Assembly: GCA_025917655.1 (NCBI GenBank)
Contig: CP084608.1
Span: forward strand, 2,480,001-2,544,000
DNA length: 64,000 bases
Origin: Chlorella sorokiniana
Lineage: Eukaryota; Chlorophyta; Trebouxiophyceae; Chlorellales; Chlorellaceae
Direction: 5' to 3'
In this document: piece after piece, positions 12,460 to 26,000 of the stretch
How the letters are laid out: every line of letters starts with the position of its first letter
Numbering within the stretch: the stretch's first letter is position 1
Program-made: the position numbers and the translations under genes
Notes under the pieces: model-generated
Databases searched by the model: none
What the model was told of the DNA's origin: nothing
What the model saw: the letters and a program-made list of their open reading frames with translations, nothing else

Positions 12460-15400
12460 ATGATCAATGCTGACGCCGCCTTTGCTTGCTGCGCCGCTCG
12501 CAGGCCCCGCAGCCGCGCCGCCGGGCCGCGAGGGGCCGGCAGCAGCGGCGGCGCGCTGCAGCCGCTCCAGCAGAAGCTGCAGCAGCACATTGACCGCGAG
12601 GACCGGCGCATCAAGGAGCTCACCGAGGGTGGGCTGCGTTGTCCCGTCTGACTGCAGTTTGACAGGCACCCCGCCATATGATCTGCATGGCTCCCTCCAC
12701 CGAGGCTGCCTATGGGCAACGACCTCCCCCGCCGCCGCCCCCTCCCCCTGCCCCGCCCATCAGGCATCCTGTACGACTTCTTTCCAGCCGCGCTGCGCTC
12801 CGTGCTGCCCAAGGGGGCCGACCCCGCCTCCGGCCCGACCCCGAGGCCGCCCGCCGTGTGGCGGTTGCAGCGCTGGCGGTGGCCACGCTGCTCAACGCCC
12901 CCGGCTTCCTCGACTTCCTGCTCTGCGTGCCTTGGGCCGAGCTGGGCCCCCTGTATGTGCAGCGGGCGGGAGGAGGGCGGCGGCCAGCTGCCCATCCCGC
13001 AGGCGAGCCTCCCAGCTGTCGGTTGGATCGGCGCGCCGCGCAACGGCTGCTCCTCTCCTGCCGCCATGCTTCCAGCTCACGCTTCTCAGCAGAGGGGGCA
13101 GCGGCGGCTGCACAACATGCTGGTGCTGGTTGCCGTGGCGTGCGCCTGCAAACCCCAGCCAGCGCTTTCCGTCTGCAAGTGCTTCCTCCCCTCCTGCCCC
13201 GACCTCATGCTGCCTTGCCCCTGAAGCATCCTGCACTTCCTGCCTTTTTGTTGCAGCTGCTGACCACCCAGGAGCGGCGGTCGGACCTGGTCAACGCGCG
13301 GCTGGACTCCGAGCTGCTTGAGGCGGTGCTGGATTTTCTGTACAGGTGCGGTACAGGGTCTGCACACACTTGCGGCGGTGCTGCTCAGTTGGCAGCGCCC
13401 GATGCGCGCCCTGCCCCGCCCTCCGTGGTAGTGTAGGTGCAGCCGCCCGCAGCTCCGCACGCCCACCGCCCGCCCCACCCTCCCTCCACGCCACCCCGCA
13501 CCAACACCCACCCACGCGCACTCTTGCTCGCGTTTATCCACACTCTCTGCTGCCGCGCTTCCTCTGTGCGCTGCAGGGAGCACCTCCAAGACAGCCTGCC
13601 CCCATGATCCGCCTGGGCCCACCCGCCCCTGGATCCAGTGGGCAAGGCGGGGGAGGGCGCCCCAGCCGCGACGCTGTGGCCGCGCTGCTGGACGGCGCCA
13701 CGCCCTGCACTGCGCCGCGCTGCGCGGCAACCCCGCCCAAGTGGACCACCTGCTGCTGTGCGGCGCAGACCCGCTGCTGCCCAACGCGGCCGGTGAGAAT
13801 CTGCACCACCGCGCCCGCCGCTGGCTGCTTGCTTGCAGCAGCCGGCCAAATGGCTCTCCAGAGGGCTGGCCTGCGTGCGGCGGTCTGCCAGAGGATGGAA
13901 AGGCGGGGGCGGGCTGTGCTCAGCCATAGCTGCGCAATCTCTGCTGGAGGGCGCTTGCCCGGCAATGCGTCGCCGCCTCACGCTCCGCACTTGTTCGGGC
14001 GCATAAACGCAGCGCGCAGTCGCTCACCCACGTTTTTGCATCGTTGGTTTGCGTGAAATGCAGGCGAGCTGCCCCTGGAGGTGGTCCCGGTGTGCGGCGA
14101 TCGCTGCCTGGGCAACGGCAAGCTGTCGTGCCGCTGCATGGGCGCCCGGGACCAGGAGGCGTGGGAGTGCCGGTCCCGCCTCGCGCGCACCCTCATCCTG
14201 CGCCGCTGCGTCCTGCAGTTCAGGTGGGGCGCCCTGCCGGGCTCCCTTTTGCGGGGAGCGCTTTGACGCGCTGCCTGTGTTCCAGCCTCCCCTGTTGGTT
14301 GTGGGGAGGAAGCGCTTTGGGATGCTGCGTGCGCTCCAGCCTCTCTCGCTGTCGCTGCGAGTAGGGGGCCGCTGCCCGTCGTGAGGGGATGGCAGCGAGG
14401 CAGGCAGGCAGGCGGGCGGACGGGCACTTCCCCCAGTCTCTTCCTGCTGCTCCTGACACCGCCGTCGCTGCCACCCTCCCGCAGGACCGGGCTGTCGGCG
14501 TGGCTGCGCATGGCGATGCTGTGCCTGCTGTGCCTGCTGGGCTTATGGGGCAGCCACACCACGCTGCACCGCCCCTCCCTCACCCAGCACTCCGCCCGCC
14601 GCGCCGAGCGGCGGCGCAAGCGCCTGCTGCAGCAGACGCAGGCCGCGCTGCTGCAGCTGCGCATCAACGCTGCCGCGGGCGCAGGGCGCTAGATGGCGAC
14701 CCGGGCGGGGGAGCCCGCAGCGCCTCGCCTGGCAGCGCCTCTGAGCCGCCGCCGCCAGACGAACCGGGGGACAGCCAGGGCGGTGAGGAACCCAAATGGA
14801 GAGGGGACAGCGGCACAAACGACACCAACCTACAACCAGCGGCGGAAGGGGGCGCTGATGCGGGGTGCCACGCCGCCGCCACTCCTGCCGACCAAGCGTA
14901 CGCCTGCTACAGCCGGGCGGTTGAAATACTGCAGGCAAGGGGCGCCTGTCGCTATCTGCGGGCGGCTCATCAAGCTCTGCCGTTTCCGCCGCATGCACAG
15001 CAGTCGGCGGCTGCAGCGCTCGATGCGCTGCGTTGTCTTGGGGCCAAGCTGCAGAGGCCGCACGGCAGGCAGGCAGCTGCCCTCCGTGCCTCCCCCGCAC
15101 AGCGCGCACCGACATGGGCCAGAACCTCCCGCATTCATACCCCTTCCTCGCCATCCGCTCCCTCAGGAGCTGGATCTACAGCCCGGCTGCCTGCCAGCTG
15201 GCTACGTCGAAGCGCGCGCCCTGGGCAGCAAGCTGGCGGCGGCGGCGGCGCCCGGGGGAGGCGCCACGGCGCTCGCCAGCGCGGCGGCCGCCGCCGGGGC
15301 TGCCGCCGTCGCTGGCGCAGGCACTTGTGTGCACCCCGACGAGCAAGCTGCCGTGTACTGCGGCTGGGCGGAGGCTGCGCTGCGGCGCGTGAAGCGGTGC

Positions 15401-18400
15401 GGCTGCGCGGGCTGCGCCGCCGCAGCGATGCACGCTGTTGCGACGGGGCAGAAGCGGGTGGCGTGCCTGCTGGCCTCCCCCGACCTTGCGCACGCCGGCC
15501 AGCAGGCAAGCGGGGTGGGGCACGGGTGGGGTGGGGTGGCGTTTGCGTGATGCCTTGGGTACTCTGTTTTTACATGTTTCGTCTTTACTTCTCCATTTCT
15601 TTCTTGCCGTGCGTGTGTGTGTGTGTGGCGACTACGCCGAACAGCGGCTGAGTCACGGCGGGCTCCCTTCCCTTGCTCAGCTTTTCGTTCCCAAGCCCCC
15701 TCCCCCACACGCAACCATCCTTTCTTTCTTGCAGGAGCGGGTGGAGCGCGTGGGTGCCGCCATGGCCCGCCTCGTCCACTCCAAGGCGGCGCTGCTCCTC
15801 GCCACCGACGTGCGCGCCTCCGCCACCCGCGCCGCGGTGTGGAGGGCGCAGCAGTGCCTGGCCGAGTGCGGCGGCTGGCGCAGCTGGGGGTGGCGGCTGA
15901 CCTGGGGGAGGAGGCGGAGCTGGATCGGGACTGCCTGGAGGCGTGGTGCAGGGCGGCGGCGGCGGACATGCTGCTTCTGGAGGCGCTGCGCGGCGCACCG
16001 CTGGCCCCGCTGCAGCCGATCGCAGAGGTGCTGCCCGCCTGCGTGGCCGCCGACCCAGAGGGCGGCGCGCGCCGCGCCTGCTGCGCCCGCTGGGCGCGAC
16101 GTGGCGGCGCAGCTGGTGGCGGCGCTGGCGGCGGCGCGGGGCCACGCGTCAGGTGGGCCTGTGGGCGGGCGGTTTGCAAGTTCCAGCTGAGGGGCTGCAC
16201 GCTGGCCTGGCCCCTCCCTCTCCGCTGTATGCCCCTGTCGTGTATTCACGCTGCTGGTTGCGCCCAGCACTCTGTTGCGCCGCCGCCTCTCGCCCCCACA
16301 CCCACACACCTCATCCGCCCCTGCACGCGCCCCCCACACACACACACACACCCACATACCCACACACACACCTCCTTCAGATCACGTCGTGCGCGTGGCC
16401 GAGGCGGTGGCAGCCTCCCTGCAAGCCGAGATCAGCGCCGGCGACCGGCTGCGGGAGCTGCTGCAGCCGCGCAGGTGGGTCGCTGCTGCGCGCCCTGAAA
16501 TATGCAGTTCGTCCTGCTGCTGTCCTGCCCTTGCCACGCCGACAACTGGAGGTGCAGCTTGCTGTGGGATTCGAATTCCGTATCAACTGGAAACACCTTT
16601 GGCAGCCCTGCCCCGAGAAGCCGGCCCCGCTGCCCCGCCACAGTGATGGCCAGCCTGGCTGGGCGGGCGCCCTTGGCTGCGCCGTGGAGGCTCCACTCCC
16701 TGCCGCTGCTGTGGGCTTTTTTGAAGATGGGCCGCTGTTCGCACAACTTTGGTTTCAACCCTGCGCGCGCGCCCGACCCCGCATGTTCTGACCCCTTCTC
16801 TTCATGCCGCACCAACCCCCTTTCCCTCGTTGCAGCGGCGGCATGAGTGTGGAGGAGCTCTCCGACGCGATCGCCGACGCCGAGCGGTACCCCAGCCTGG
16901 CGGCGGAGGTGGAGGCTGCGCGGGCGCTGCGCGAGCGCTGGCTGAAGCGGGCCGAGGCGCAGGTGGGGCGGCGGTGGTGCTTGTTGTTGGTGGGGCGGCG
17001 GTGGTGTTTGTTGTGCAGGGTGCTGGGTGGGCGACTACATGCAGCGTGGGCGACTGTGTGTCGCGTTTCATCTTTGACGCCGCTCCCGCCCGCCCTGCAA
17101 CCGCGCCTGCCCTTCCTCAACATCTCTTCCTTTGCCTTTACCCTGTTGATCTCATGCCCCCTTGCGCTGCACCTCCCCCTCCAGGCCCAGTTTGACTCCG
17201 CCGTCGACCGGCTGTCGGGCCCCGCCCCGGCGCCCTGCTGGCCCGCCGATCAGGCGCGCCGCCCGCCCTGGACGCCGCCGCCTTCTGGGCTGAGCTGCGG
17301 GGCAGGGTGGGGGCGCTAGAGGCGGCGGTTGAGGAGGCGCGGCAGGCCAACATTGGCGTGGCCAAAGCCAAGCGGGTGCTGAAAGAGCTACAAGCACAGG
17401 TGGGAGGGGTCCGCTCTTATCAAGCTCTGTGCAGCATAGCACGTGCGCGTGCTGCCGAGCGGTCGCTGCGGCACGGGTACGGCAGCCGCCGCCAGCAGGC
17501 TGCCGCGGCAAACGCTTGCGCCGCTCACTCGCTGTGGGGTGGCCAGCTTCGTGGCACCCCAGGAAGCATGTTGAGTATCGCTGCCAGCGCCAGTGTTTTG
17601 CTTGCGTTTCTGCAGCCTCAGCAATCCTCCTCTCCCTCTGTCGCCCGCGCTGCTGCAGGGCACTGCTGTGGAGGCTGCGGCGCGGCTGGACGAGGCCTTG
17701 GCCCAGCCCCGCTGTTCCAGCTCCGCCCTGAGGACCGCTCTGGGCAAGGCCGAGGCGGCGGCGGCTGCGGCGGCGCCGGGCGCCTGCCAGTTTGCGGTTG
17801 GTGCCGAGCTGCTGCTGCCGCGTATCCAGGTGGGCAGGCTGCCGGGGCCCTCTGAGGGTGGATCTGCGCAGCTGCATGGGCAAAGCTGCATTGCAGTGGG
17901 TGCCATGCTGCGGATCCGCAGCGGCCTTGCCCCACCCTACCGCGTCTGTTCGCTGCTGATCACCTGCTGCTTTATCGTCTGCCCTCCACTGCACGCTCTT
18001 GAAATGCTTCCTCCGCCTCTCTGCACTGTTGTGCTATGCATCTTCACCTCGCCCCCTCCCTTTCTCTCAACCACCATTATTCACCACCCACAATCCCCAC
18101 CCCTTGTGACCCCTCCCTCCCATGCCCACCCGCCTCCCTGCCCATGCAGGCCGCCCGCCAGAAGCTGGAGGTGGAGCGAGCGGCAGAGGGGCTCGCGCGC
18201 GCCGCCGCCTCCTGCCGCGCTGTGACCGACCTGCCGCGCTTGGAGGCCGCTGTGCTGGCGGCGCGCAAGGTTGGGGCCCACGAGCTGGACCCTGAGGCCT
18301 ACAGGTGGGCTCCTGGGAGTTGGTTGGAAGTTGGTTGAATGCGAAAGGGGATTCATGTCCAGAAACCAAGTACTGCCATTGCCGTGGGTGCTCGTGCGTG

Positions 18401-21400
18401 TCAGGTCGGGTTGCTTGGGGTTTTACGCAGGCCGCCTATCCTCGGGGCCCGCTACGGTTGTGCACGCAAGGCTGCCACAGCCTTGGCAGCTGAATTGCCG
18501 CCGCTGCCGCGTGTGTGCCGCCATGCTGCAGGGCCGCCTCGGAGCTGCGGCTGCGGCTGGACGGCGCGGCTCGGGCGCGGGCGGCGCTGGAGGCGGCGCT
18601 CCGCAACCTGCAGCGCATGGGGCGGCAGGAGGACGCCGACGCGGGTGGGTGGTGGTTTTTTTGTATGTGGTGTGGTGGGTGGGTGAGCAGCATGCTGCCT
18701 GGCATGGTCGATGTGTGTTGGTTCTAGCCGCTGCGCTGCCAGGCTGCGCTGTGCGCATGCTTGAGCGCCCCCACCCCCTGGCACCGCCAGCGAAGCTTTG
18801 CAAGCTGCTCTGCGGACACCCCCTCGATCTTGCTCCCGCCTGTTCCTCTCCTGCCCCCACGCAGTGGAGCGCTGCACAGCCGAGGCCGAGCAGTGCGGCG
18901 AGCTGCTGCTGCCCGAGGCGGCGCGGGCGCGGGAGGCAGTGCAGCGCTGGCGGGCGGCGGCAACCGCCGAGACGCGGCTGTCGCGGGCGCTCAGGTGTGT
19001 GTGTGTGTGTGTGTATGGTGGAGGGTGGGGGGTGGGGGCGGCTGGCAGCACGCCCCGTGCCCTGGCTGCCTTGGCTCAAATGCCAGGCACAGCTCCACAC
19101 CGAACTCATCCCTGCCAAAGGCGCCCCTCTTGCTTGGCTGCTGCTACCTTGAACGCTGTCGAGTTTCCCTTCCCACCCCGCTGCTCCCAACCACCCAGAA
19201 CGCTCGTTCCTCACCGCCACCACCATCCCCCTACACACACTTCACTGCCCCCACCCCCTCTCCTACATCCCCAGGGACGGCGTGGGCACCGCCCACCTCT
19301 CCCGGGCCATCAAGGAGGCGGCGGCGGCCGGAGTGAAAGTTGGGGAGGCTCGCCGCCTGCTGAAGCTGATGCAGGGGCTGGAAGCCGCGATGCAGGCGGC
19401 GGCCGAGGGGCCGCTGCAGTACCAGGCCCTCAAGGTGGGGGAAGTAACTGCGGTACCATGGCTGTGCCAAGTGCAGTACCGCATCTGTGTCCCGACTGCA
19501 TGCCCCGCTCGAGCCACCTCTGCACGCTGCTGGTTGCCTCCCAGCGCTGGCGTTGGCGGCGCAGAGCGCTGCTCTCGCCTTCCCCACCGCACGGTGCTGC
19601 CCCCACCTGTTCCCGAGATCCTCCATCTCCTCTGTCCGAAATGCTGGAAGTGCCCGCTCCTCTCCCTCCATCAGGCCCGCATCGAGCAGGCGGAGGCTGG
19701 CGGGTGCCCCGAGGCGCTGCTGTCGGAAGCCAAGCGGCAGCTGCACCGCCTGCTGCTCGGGAGGTGAAGGGGGAGCTGGAAGCCGTGCTGAAGCTGGGCC
19801 GGGCCGCAGACAAGAGCGTGGCGCAGCGGCTGTCGGCCATCAAGGTGGGGAACTGGTGGGGGTGGGCAACTGGTGGGGTCTGGATGGGGGCGCATGGGCA
19901 CGTGCCAGCTTTGGGGGGACGGTGGGGCTTGCAGGGGGCGCCTGCCACGTGGGAACGTGTTGAGGCCGGGATTTTACCTCCCGCTGCCGTCTCCATTGCT
20001 GTCACGAGGCGCCTCATGGACCACAGAATTTGGCGTCTTCCTGGTTGCTCCTGCTCTTTCCTGTGCTTTCTTTCCCGAGCTTCTCGCTGGCTTCCCCTGC
20101 GTCGTCCCCGCAGGCGGTCCTGGACAAGGCGGACGTCGTGCTGGCGATGGATGCGGAGCTGCAGCAGCAGCAGCAGCAGCAGCAGGCGGCCGCTGAGCCT
20201 TCCGAGGGCGGCGCCTCCGACGGCGCTGCCTCCGTCTCCACGCCCGACAGGGCGGGAGTTGCGGCAGGCGGTGCCCAGCTGCCACTGAGCAGAGCAGACA
20301 CGGGGCATCCGCGGCCAGCGGCGGCAGCCTGCCTCCCGGCCTGGCCAGCCCTCGGGCGTCAGCCGCGTCAAACCGCGCGCCCGACAGTCCCTCGGGGTGG
20401 CCGCCGCCGCTTCCGTGTGCGTCTCCGCAGCGCCCTCTGAGGCCGCCGAGCACGGCGTCGTCGTCGGCGGCGGCGGTACCGCTGATGTTACCGACGACGC
20501 TGACGTGGCGGTGCTGCTGGAAGCTGCGGGCAGCGACGCGGTGCAGCTGTCCATCCTGCTGCCCGCCGCTGCTGAGCCGGCGCGCAGCGGCGGCGGCGGC
20601 GCCAGCGAGGACGGCGAGCCTGGAGGCAGCGAATCGGAGGAGGAGCTGCCTTTAGAGCTGGAAGGTGGGCAGGAGGAGGGGCACCGCTCCGCGAGCACCC
20701 TGCCGCCTGCCTCTGCAGCCACTCTCCCTCATTGCTGCAAGCTGCCCAGTTGCCGCCCCCACCCCACCCCTCACACACAACCGTCCGCTCACCGTCCCGA
20801 ACCCCATGCTGCCGCACCATGCCCATGCACCCACGCACGATTGCCACCACCACCCTCCACCCCAGCAGGCGACGACCTCGCGGCTGTGCGGCGCATGGTG
20901 CGCGGCGCGCGGCGGCTGCTGGCGCGGGAGGAAGCCGAGCAGGCACGCATCGAGCGGGAGCGGCAGGAGGAGGCAAGGGTGCGGCGGGAGCAGCAGGCCC
21001 GCGAGAAGGCAGAACGCGAGCGCGCCGACAGAGAGCGCGCCGAGAGGTGCGGCAGCGGCAGCTGCTGCTTCTCGCCTGCTTCCGGCCTGCTGCGGCTGCC
21101 TGCGGGCTCAGCTGCCTGCAGCGAAACCATGCAACAAACCTACACATGCAAGCGTTCTCGCCCACTCATGCCCACACACACGCAAATGCACCCACATGCT
21201 CTTGGCTGCTGTCCCGGGTGCTTGCTGCGCAGGGCCAAGGCTGAGCGTGCTGAGCGCAAGGCGGCCGTGGAGGCCGCCAAGGCGGAGCGGCGGGAGCGGG
21301 AGCGGCAGGCGCGAGCGGAGAAGGAGCGCCAGCGGCAGGTGCGCGGCTCATCCTTCTCGCGGGGGCAAGGGCCTGGCTGCGGGGCAGGGGCGCCCTGACC

Positions 21401-22268
21401 GCAGCAAGACTGTTAGCCCTGGGTTGTTCCACCCGAACAAACCCGACTCTAAAACCCTGAAACGCGGCTGCAGGCTGCTGCCCACGCCCCCTCCTGCTGC
21501 GCGCTCGCTCCCAGCCCTGCTCTGTTGCTGCGCCCCCGCCTGCCTCCCTGTTTTCTTCCGCTTGCAAGCTTCTCGGCCCTGCCATGCCCACCGCTCATAG
21601 CTTTTTCTTCCGCCACCCCCCAAACCCCATTCTCCCAACAACTCTGCAGGAGCGTGAGAAGCTGGCCAAGGAGCACTTTGCCCTGCTGCAGAAGCAGCGG
21701 CGCCTGCTGGAGGCGCAGGCAGCCGCCGCCCGCGCCGCCGCCGTCGCTCCCGAGGCCGCGCCGCCGCTGCCTCTGCCGCTGGGCCCTGCGGCGGGTGGCC
21801 CAGGCCTGTTTGCGCTTCCCCCGGCCTCCGGGGCCCAAGCAGCGGCCGGCGCGGGGCTGCCTTCGGCTGCCACGGCGCTGGAGCTCTGGGCGGCGGCCCG
21901 CGGCGGCGGCGCCGCTGGTTCCAGCTTTGCGGGGCTGTCGGGGCTGCTGCCGCCCGCGCACGATCGCAGCGACAGCCTGGAGCTGCTTTCGGAGCAGCAG
22001 GGCTTGCTGGACCTGCTGAACGACCAGCCCGCTGAGTTTGTGGGCGGCGCGGCGGCGCCGCCGACGCCCTTTGATGCCGCCGACTCCTCCGCTGCGGCTG
22101 GCGACGGCCCGCGCAGCCCATGCGGCACAGCAGCAAGCGGCGAGTGGGAGCCGGCAGGCAGCGGCAGCCTGGCGTCGGCGCGCGGCGGCGGCACACGCAG
22201 CCGCGCTGGCCGCGCCAGGCTTTGGCTCCGGCCGCTGGAGCAGCGTGGAAGGAAGCGTGGAGGGGCTG

Positions 22269-22300
<32 letters not shown>

Positions 22301-24362
22301 AGGAGGACGTGCAGAGTCTCTGGCCGCTTCCGCTGCCCGCACCCCGGAAGCCAGCCCCATCAAGCAACCCGCCGGGCTGGCGGCGGCGGCCGGCGGCAGC
22401 GCCGGCACCGCCGCCGCCGCACCCTTCCTCGACTTTGGCGGCGGCGGCTCGCTGTGGGCTGCGCATGCCGGCAGCAGCAGCGGCGGCGGCACCCGCAGCA
22501 GCTGGCCCTCAGACCTGCCAGCGATGCAGCCCGCGCTGGGCGGCGGCGGCGGCAGCATGCATGCCGGTGTCTCTTCAGGCGGCGTCGGCAGCAGCAGCGC
22601 CGCGGGCCTGCTGTGGGGCAGCAGCGGCAACCTGGCGGCAGCAGCGGGCGCCGCCGCCAGCCCCGCCCGCCCGACGGCTCAAGACGACTTGGCGCTCGTC
22701 GGCCTGGGCAGCCGGCTGTGGCAGCCCGCCGCGGCCGCTCCCCACTCTGCCAGCAGCGACGGCTGGGCCGAGGCTCTGGGTGGGGCGCCCGCGGGCGCCT
22801 GCTGGCCTCCCGCAGCGGCCGCCGGCGGGGGCGCAGCCCGGCGGGGCGGCGGCGCTGGCGCTGCTGCAGGCGCGGCGGCAGCAGCAGCTGCTGGCGGCGC
22901 TGGACGCGGCCAAGGCGCAGCTGGCGCAGCAGGCGCAGCAGGCGCAGCAGCGCCCCATCTGCAAGTACTTCCTGCACGGCTTCTGCAGAGAGGTGAAGCT
23001 GCACCGCCTGTACTGCCCTGCACGCAGCCAACCTCCCCCAACCTGCCTGCCGCTGCCCTTGCTGCTTCCGTGTCGCTCGAAGCATGGGGGGCAGAGGGTT
23101 GGTGTCGGTACATGCACGAGACGGGGAGAGGCGGGAGGGGGTTTACATTCAGCTGTTGTTCAGCCGTCCAAGCAGCGCAGCTGCGGTTGCACCCTGGACT
23201 TGACCGCCAGCAGCCCTGGTGCCCTGCTGCCACGCTCCATCTTTGGCGCTTTCTTCCTCGCCGCCCCGCGAGCCCGTCCCCCCTTTGCCTCTCACCGCCC
23301 TGCGCCTGTTTGCTTTCCACCCTGCTGCAGGGCGACAGCTGTCGCTACTTGCACGCCCTGCCAGGCCGCACCGCGGGCTTGGGGGCGGCCACGAAGGGCC
23401 GCAGCGCACCTGCTGGGCCTGCGGCGGCTGAGCGGCGCGCCGCCGCCGCCGCCGCCTTTGACGCCGCCTCGGCCTCGCAGCAGCAGCCGCACGCCACCCA
23501 GCCCGGCAGCGGCAGCGTGCTGTCGTTCGGCGCTCCGGGCGCCGCGGCGTTTGCCGGGCCGGCGCGCGCCGGCGGCAGCGCAGGCAGCACGCGAGCGGGG
23601 ACGCCGGAGGTGCGGCTGCCTGCCGGCGGCGGCGGCGCTGTTCCCCCCAGCCTGCAGCGCAGCGGCGGTGTGGCGGCAGGCAGCTCTGGGTTCTCAGTTG
23701 CCGCCCCTGTGTTCAGCCCCCGTGAACCCATGGCACGCATGGGCAGCGGCAGCGCCGCCGCAGCCGCCGCCGCTGCGCGGCCGCCGCCGCAGCGGCGGCA
23801 GCAGCGGGCGGCTTCCCTGCAGGCACCGCCTCCCTGCCGGCCTTTGCCGGCGCGGCGGGCGGCTTTGGCAGCCGGCCGGGCAGCGCCGCCACGTTGGGTG
23901 CGCAGGGCGGCGCCGTTTCATTGCCGTGGCCGTCCTGCACTGCCGCTTCGCACGCGCCTGCTGCTGTTTGTAGCATCCCCTCTCACACACGCTGTCTCCT
24001 GCCTGCCTCCTCTCCCCGCCTGCAGCCTTTGCGACCCCCGCGACGAGCAGCGCCTGTCTGCGGAGGCGGAAGCCTTCAACGTCGACGCCCTTCGCTCCGA
24101 TGCCTACAGCGCCGACGCTTTGCCTGCCCAAGCCGGCGAGGATGGCGCCGAGGAGGCGGCAGCCGATGCGGAGCTCGCCGCTGCGTACGAGGAGCTGGGC
24201 ATGGCACGGCGCGGCGTCGGCGCCGCCGCCACCGACGACGGCGCTGCTTTCTACGACAGCGCGGCGGAAGCTGGCGGGCAGCAGGACTCCCTGGGCCTGC
24301 CCTCTGAGGCTTCCCTGTTCCAGGACCTCCCGGATTTCCTGCGGGACACAACAGACGACTGA
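12460..24362 (+). CDS. Very large protein: ankyrin-like unit, helical repeats, CCCH zinc finger
   Basis: I read this as one long multi-exon gene; it could be two, with a break near 14692. The start is taken at ATG 12460 (MINADAAFACCAARR). Domains in order: a helical N-terminus with LQQKLQQHIDREDRRIKELT and ILYDFFPAALRSVLPKGADP; one clear ankyrin-like unit at 13696-13791 (HCAALRGN, HLLLCGADPLLPNAAGE); a hydrophobic segment at 14502-14556 (RMAMLCLLCLLGLWG); and, from about 15170 to 20140, many helical units of the pattern LxxAIxxAxxxGV...AxxLLKxLQ, such as HLSRAIKEAAAAGVKVGEAR. Then come (GCA)8 coding Gln, an ERER/AKAE charged coiled coil (20890-21340, 21650-21720), a Gly/Ala/Ser-rich stretch, and one C-x7-C-x5-C-x3-H finger, CKYFLHGFC plus CRYLH, split by an intron (22960-23354). 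The acidic tail ends PDFLRDTTDD before TGA. The finger suggests RNA binding; the rest is unassigned. Frame losses occur near 12831, 13706 and 14685. Confidence 0.55.
20161..20185 (+). repeat. (GCA)8 trinucleotide repeat in an exon
   Basis: An uninterrupted run of CAG units inside a coding exon of the CCCH protein. It encodes seven to eight Gln between a helical segment and an Ala/Ser-rich stretch. Such runs tend to vary in length between strains. Confidence 0.8.
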
Positions 24363-25226
24363 GGAGCGGCGGCCGTACAACGGCGACCACCGCACTTAGA
24401 GTGCTGTGGTCGTGCCGCACACATGGTGCCCGCTCCGTACTGTGAATCCCCTACACTTGGTGCGCACACGCGTACCCCCCACCCCCATCCCCCCAAAACA
24501 ACACTCATCCCGCATCCCACCCTACCCACCCACAAACTCACGCACCACCCACAAACTTCACGCAAGCAACAGTCCACCAGCCATGCGCAGACCCAGACCC
24601 TCTGCCCGCCACACCCACCCCACCTCGACACCCCTCGAACTTTCTAGCCGCTCCCTTGGTGGCTCAACGCTGGCGCCGCTCCGCCAGCCAGAGCCGCCAG
24701 GCCGTGCCCATTGAACCCGCCCGGCTCTGCCTGCATGATTGCTCAACTCTGCATGCACGCTCCTGCACCAACTCCCATAGGGGTTAGCTACAACCCAGTT
24801 TTCATTCCTCCCCTTAAGCTTATGCCTCCCAAGCCAACTCTTCCCTGCACCATTCGCAAACGCCTGACCCCCAATGTAAACAAGCTACCGCGCAGTTGCG
24901 GGTCACAGGCGTGGATGCTTCTGAAGGAGATGCAGGAACCTGGATGCAGCCACACGTGCCACCCATGCAGGGCTAGGGATTTCTCAGGTGCCTGCTGCGC
25001 CGTATGCAGCTTTACAAAGGCACAAACATGCCTGCGCCTGTCTGAGGGCGGCAGGCCGTGCGCCCTCTCTCGTCGAGTGCAGGAGCGGGGCTGCCTCCTG
25101 ATAAACGGCGGCCGGCCGCCGGGCAAAAAACAGCTGCCAGCCCCAGAGCAAGGCGTGGCTGCTCCGCCGAGGCATTCTGGCCAGTCGGGCGGCGCATGCG
25201 CTGGTCCAGCCGCCGCGCGGCTCAGT
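24363..25226. other. Convergent 3' region between CCCH gene and HIG1 gene
   Basis: This holds the 3' UTRs of two converging genes. TGTAA at 24875-24879 on plus fits the end of the CCCH gene. TTACA at 25011-25015 is TGTAA on minus, about 210 bp past the HIG1 stop. A C- and A-rich stretch with CACACC and CCACCC units spans about 24470-24630. No gene seen. Confidence 0.45.
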
Positions 25227-26000
25227 CTACGCCGGTGGCCTTGGGGGAGGGTGTTGCGCCCCCTGGCGCTCCTCCTCCAGCCACTGCACCATGCCAGCTA
25301 TGCCCAGGCCCGCCAGCGTGAGTGCCTGCAACCGCATGAGCCAGCTTGTGAGGCGGGGGCTGTGAGGTCCTGCTCATAGTCTGCGCAGGCGGCGAGCTGA
25401 GCCAGAGAGGAGTGCAGCACACGCGCTGCCGCGCGGCAACGCTGCGGGCTCAGGCTCAGGAGGGGCGGGCGCTGTGGGGGATGCAGCGCATGCGGCAGCG
25501 TGCCTCCACCTGGGCATACACTCGCGAGTGGATCAGCTTGAGCTGCGGGGAGGACACACACAGGCACCACTGATTCGTTTGAGCTCTGCTCACAGCTGCA
25601 GGAGCAGGAGCGAGCCTGGCCAGCCGAGGCCGCAGGGGTGAGCGCCAAGGCCTACGCGTGTGTCCCGGCTGCCCCCATTGCCGCGCGCAGTCTCCTACCT
25701 GGGTGGGGATGGGGCGGCTCCACTGCCACGCCAGTGAGGTTGTGAGACCGGTAGCCCAGAAGGAGACTGCGGGCGGCAAGGGGAGCAGGCGGGATGCGTG
25801 CGAACAGGCTAAGCGGCAAGGCCGGGGCAGCCTGCCGGATAGAGCCGCAACAAGATGCAGCGATGGCTGGCCTGAAGGCTGAAGCGCCCAACGAGCGGGC
25901 TACGCAGTAAGAGACTTGGATGTGGATAGACCGGCTCACAGATGGCCTTCAGCTTGTTCTGCACCACCCAAGCGCGCAGGTCCTCCATAGCGCCGCTCAT
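25227..26000 (-). CDS. HIG1-domain (hypoxia-responsive family) mitochondrial protein
   Basis: Four exons join in frame: 25940-26000, 25699-25766, 25510-25542 and 25227-25325, giving 86 residues. The product starts MSGAMEDLRAWVVQNKLKAI, continues FSFWATGLTTSLAWQWSRP, then IPTQLKLIHSRVYAQALTLA and GLGIAGMVQWLEEERQGAQ. This layout of a short soluble start, a first membrane span, a basic IHxRxxAQ loop and a second span is that of plant HIG1/hypoxia-responsive proteins, which are small inner-membrane proteins linked to respiratory-chain supercomplexes. Both membrane segments and the IHSRVYAQALT loop are intact. It is divergent from the methyltransferase gene 415 bp away. Confidence 0.88.

Noticed and set aside
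22120-23973. 617-codon plus-strand open frame overlapping the CCCH protein in another frame
   Set aside because: It is almost wholly Ala/Arg/Pro and runs through an intron. The frame holding the CCCH finger and the acidic end is the credible one.
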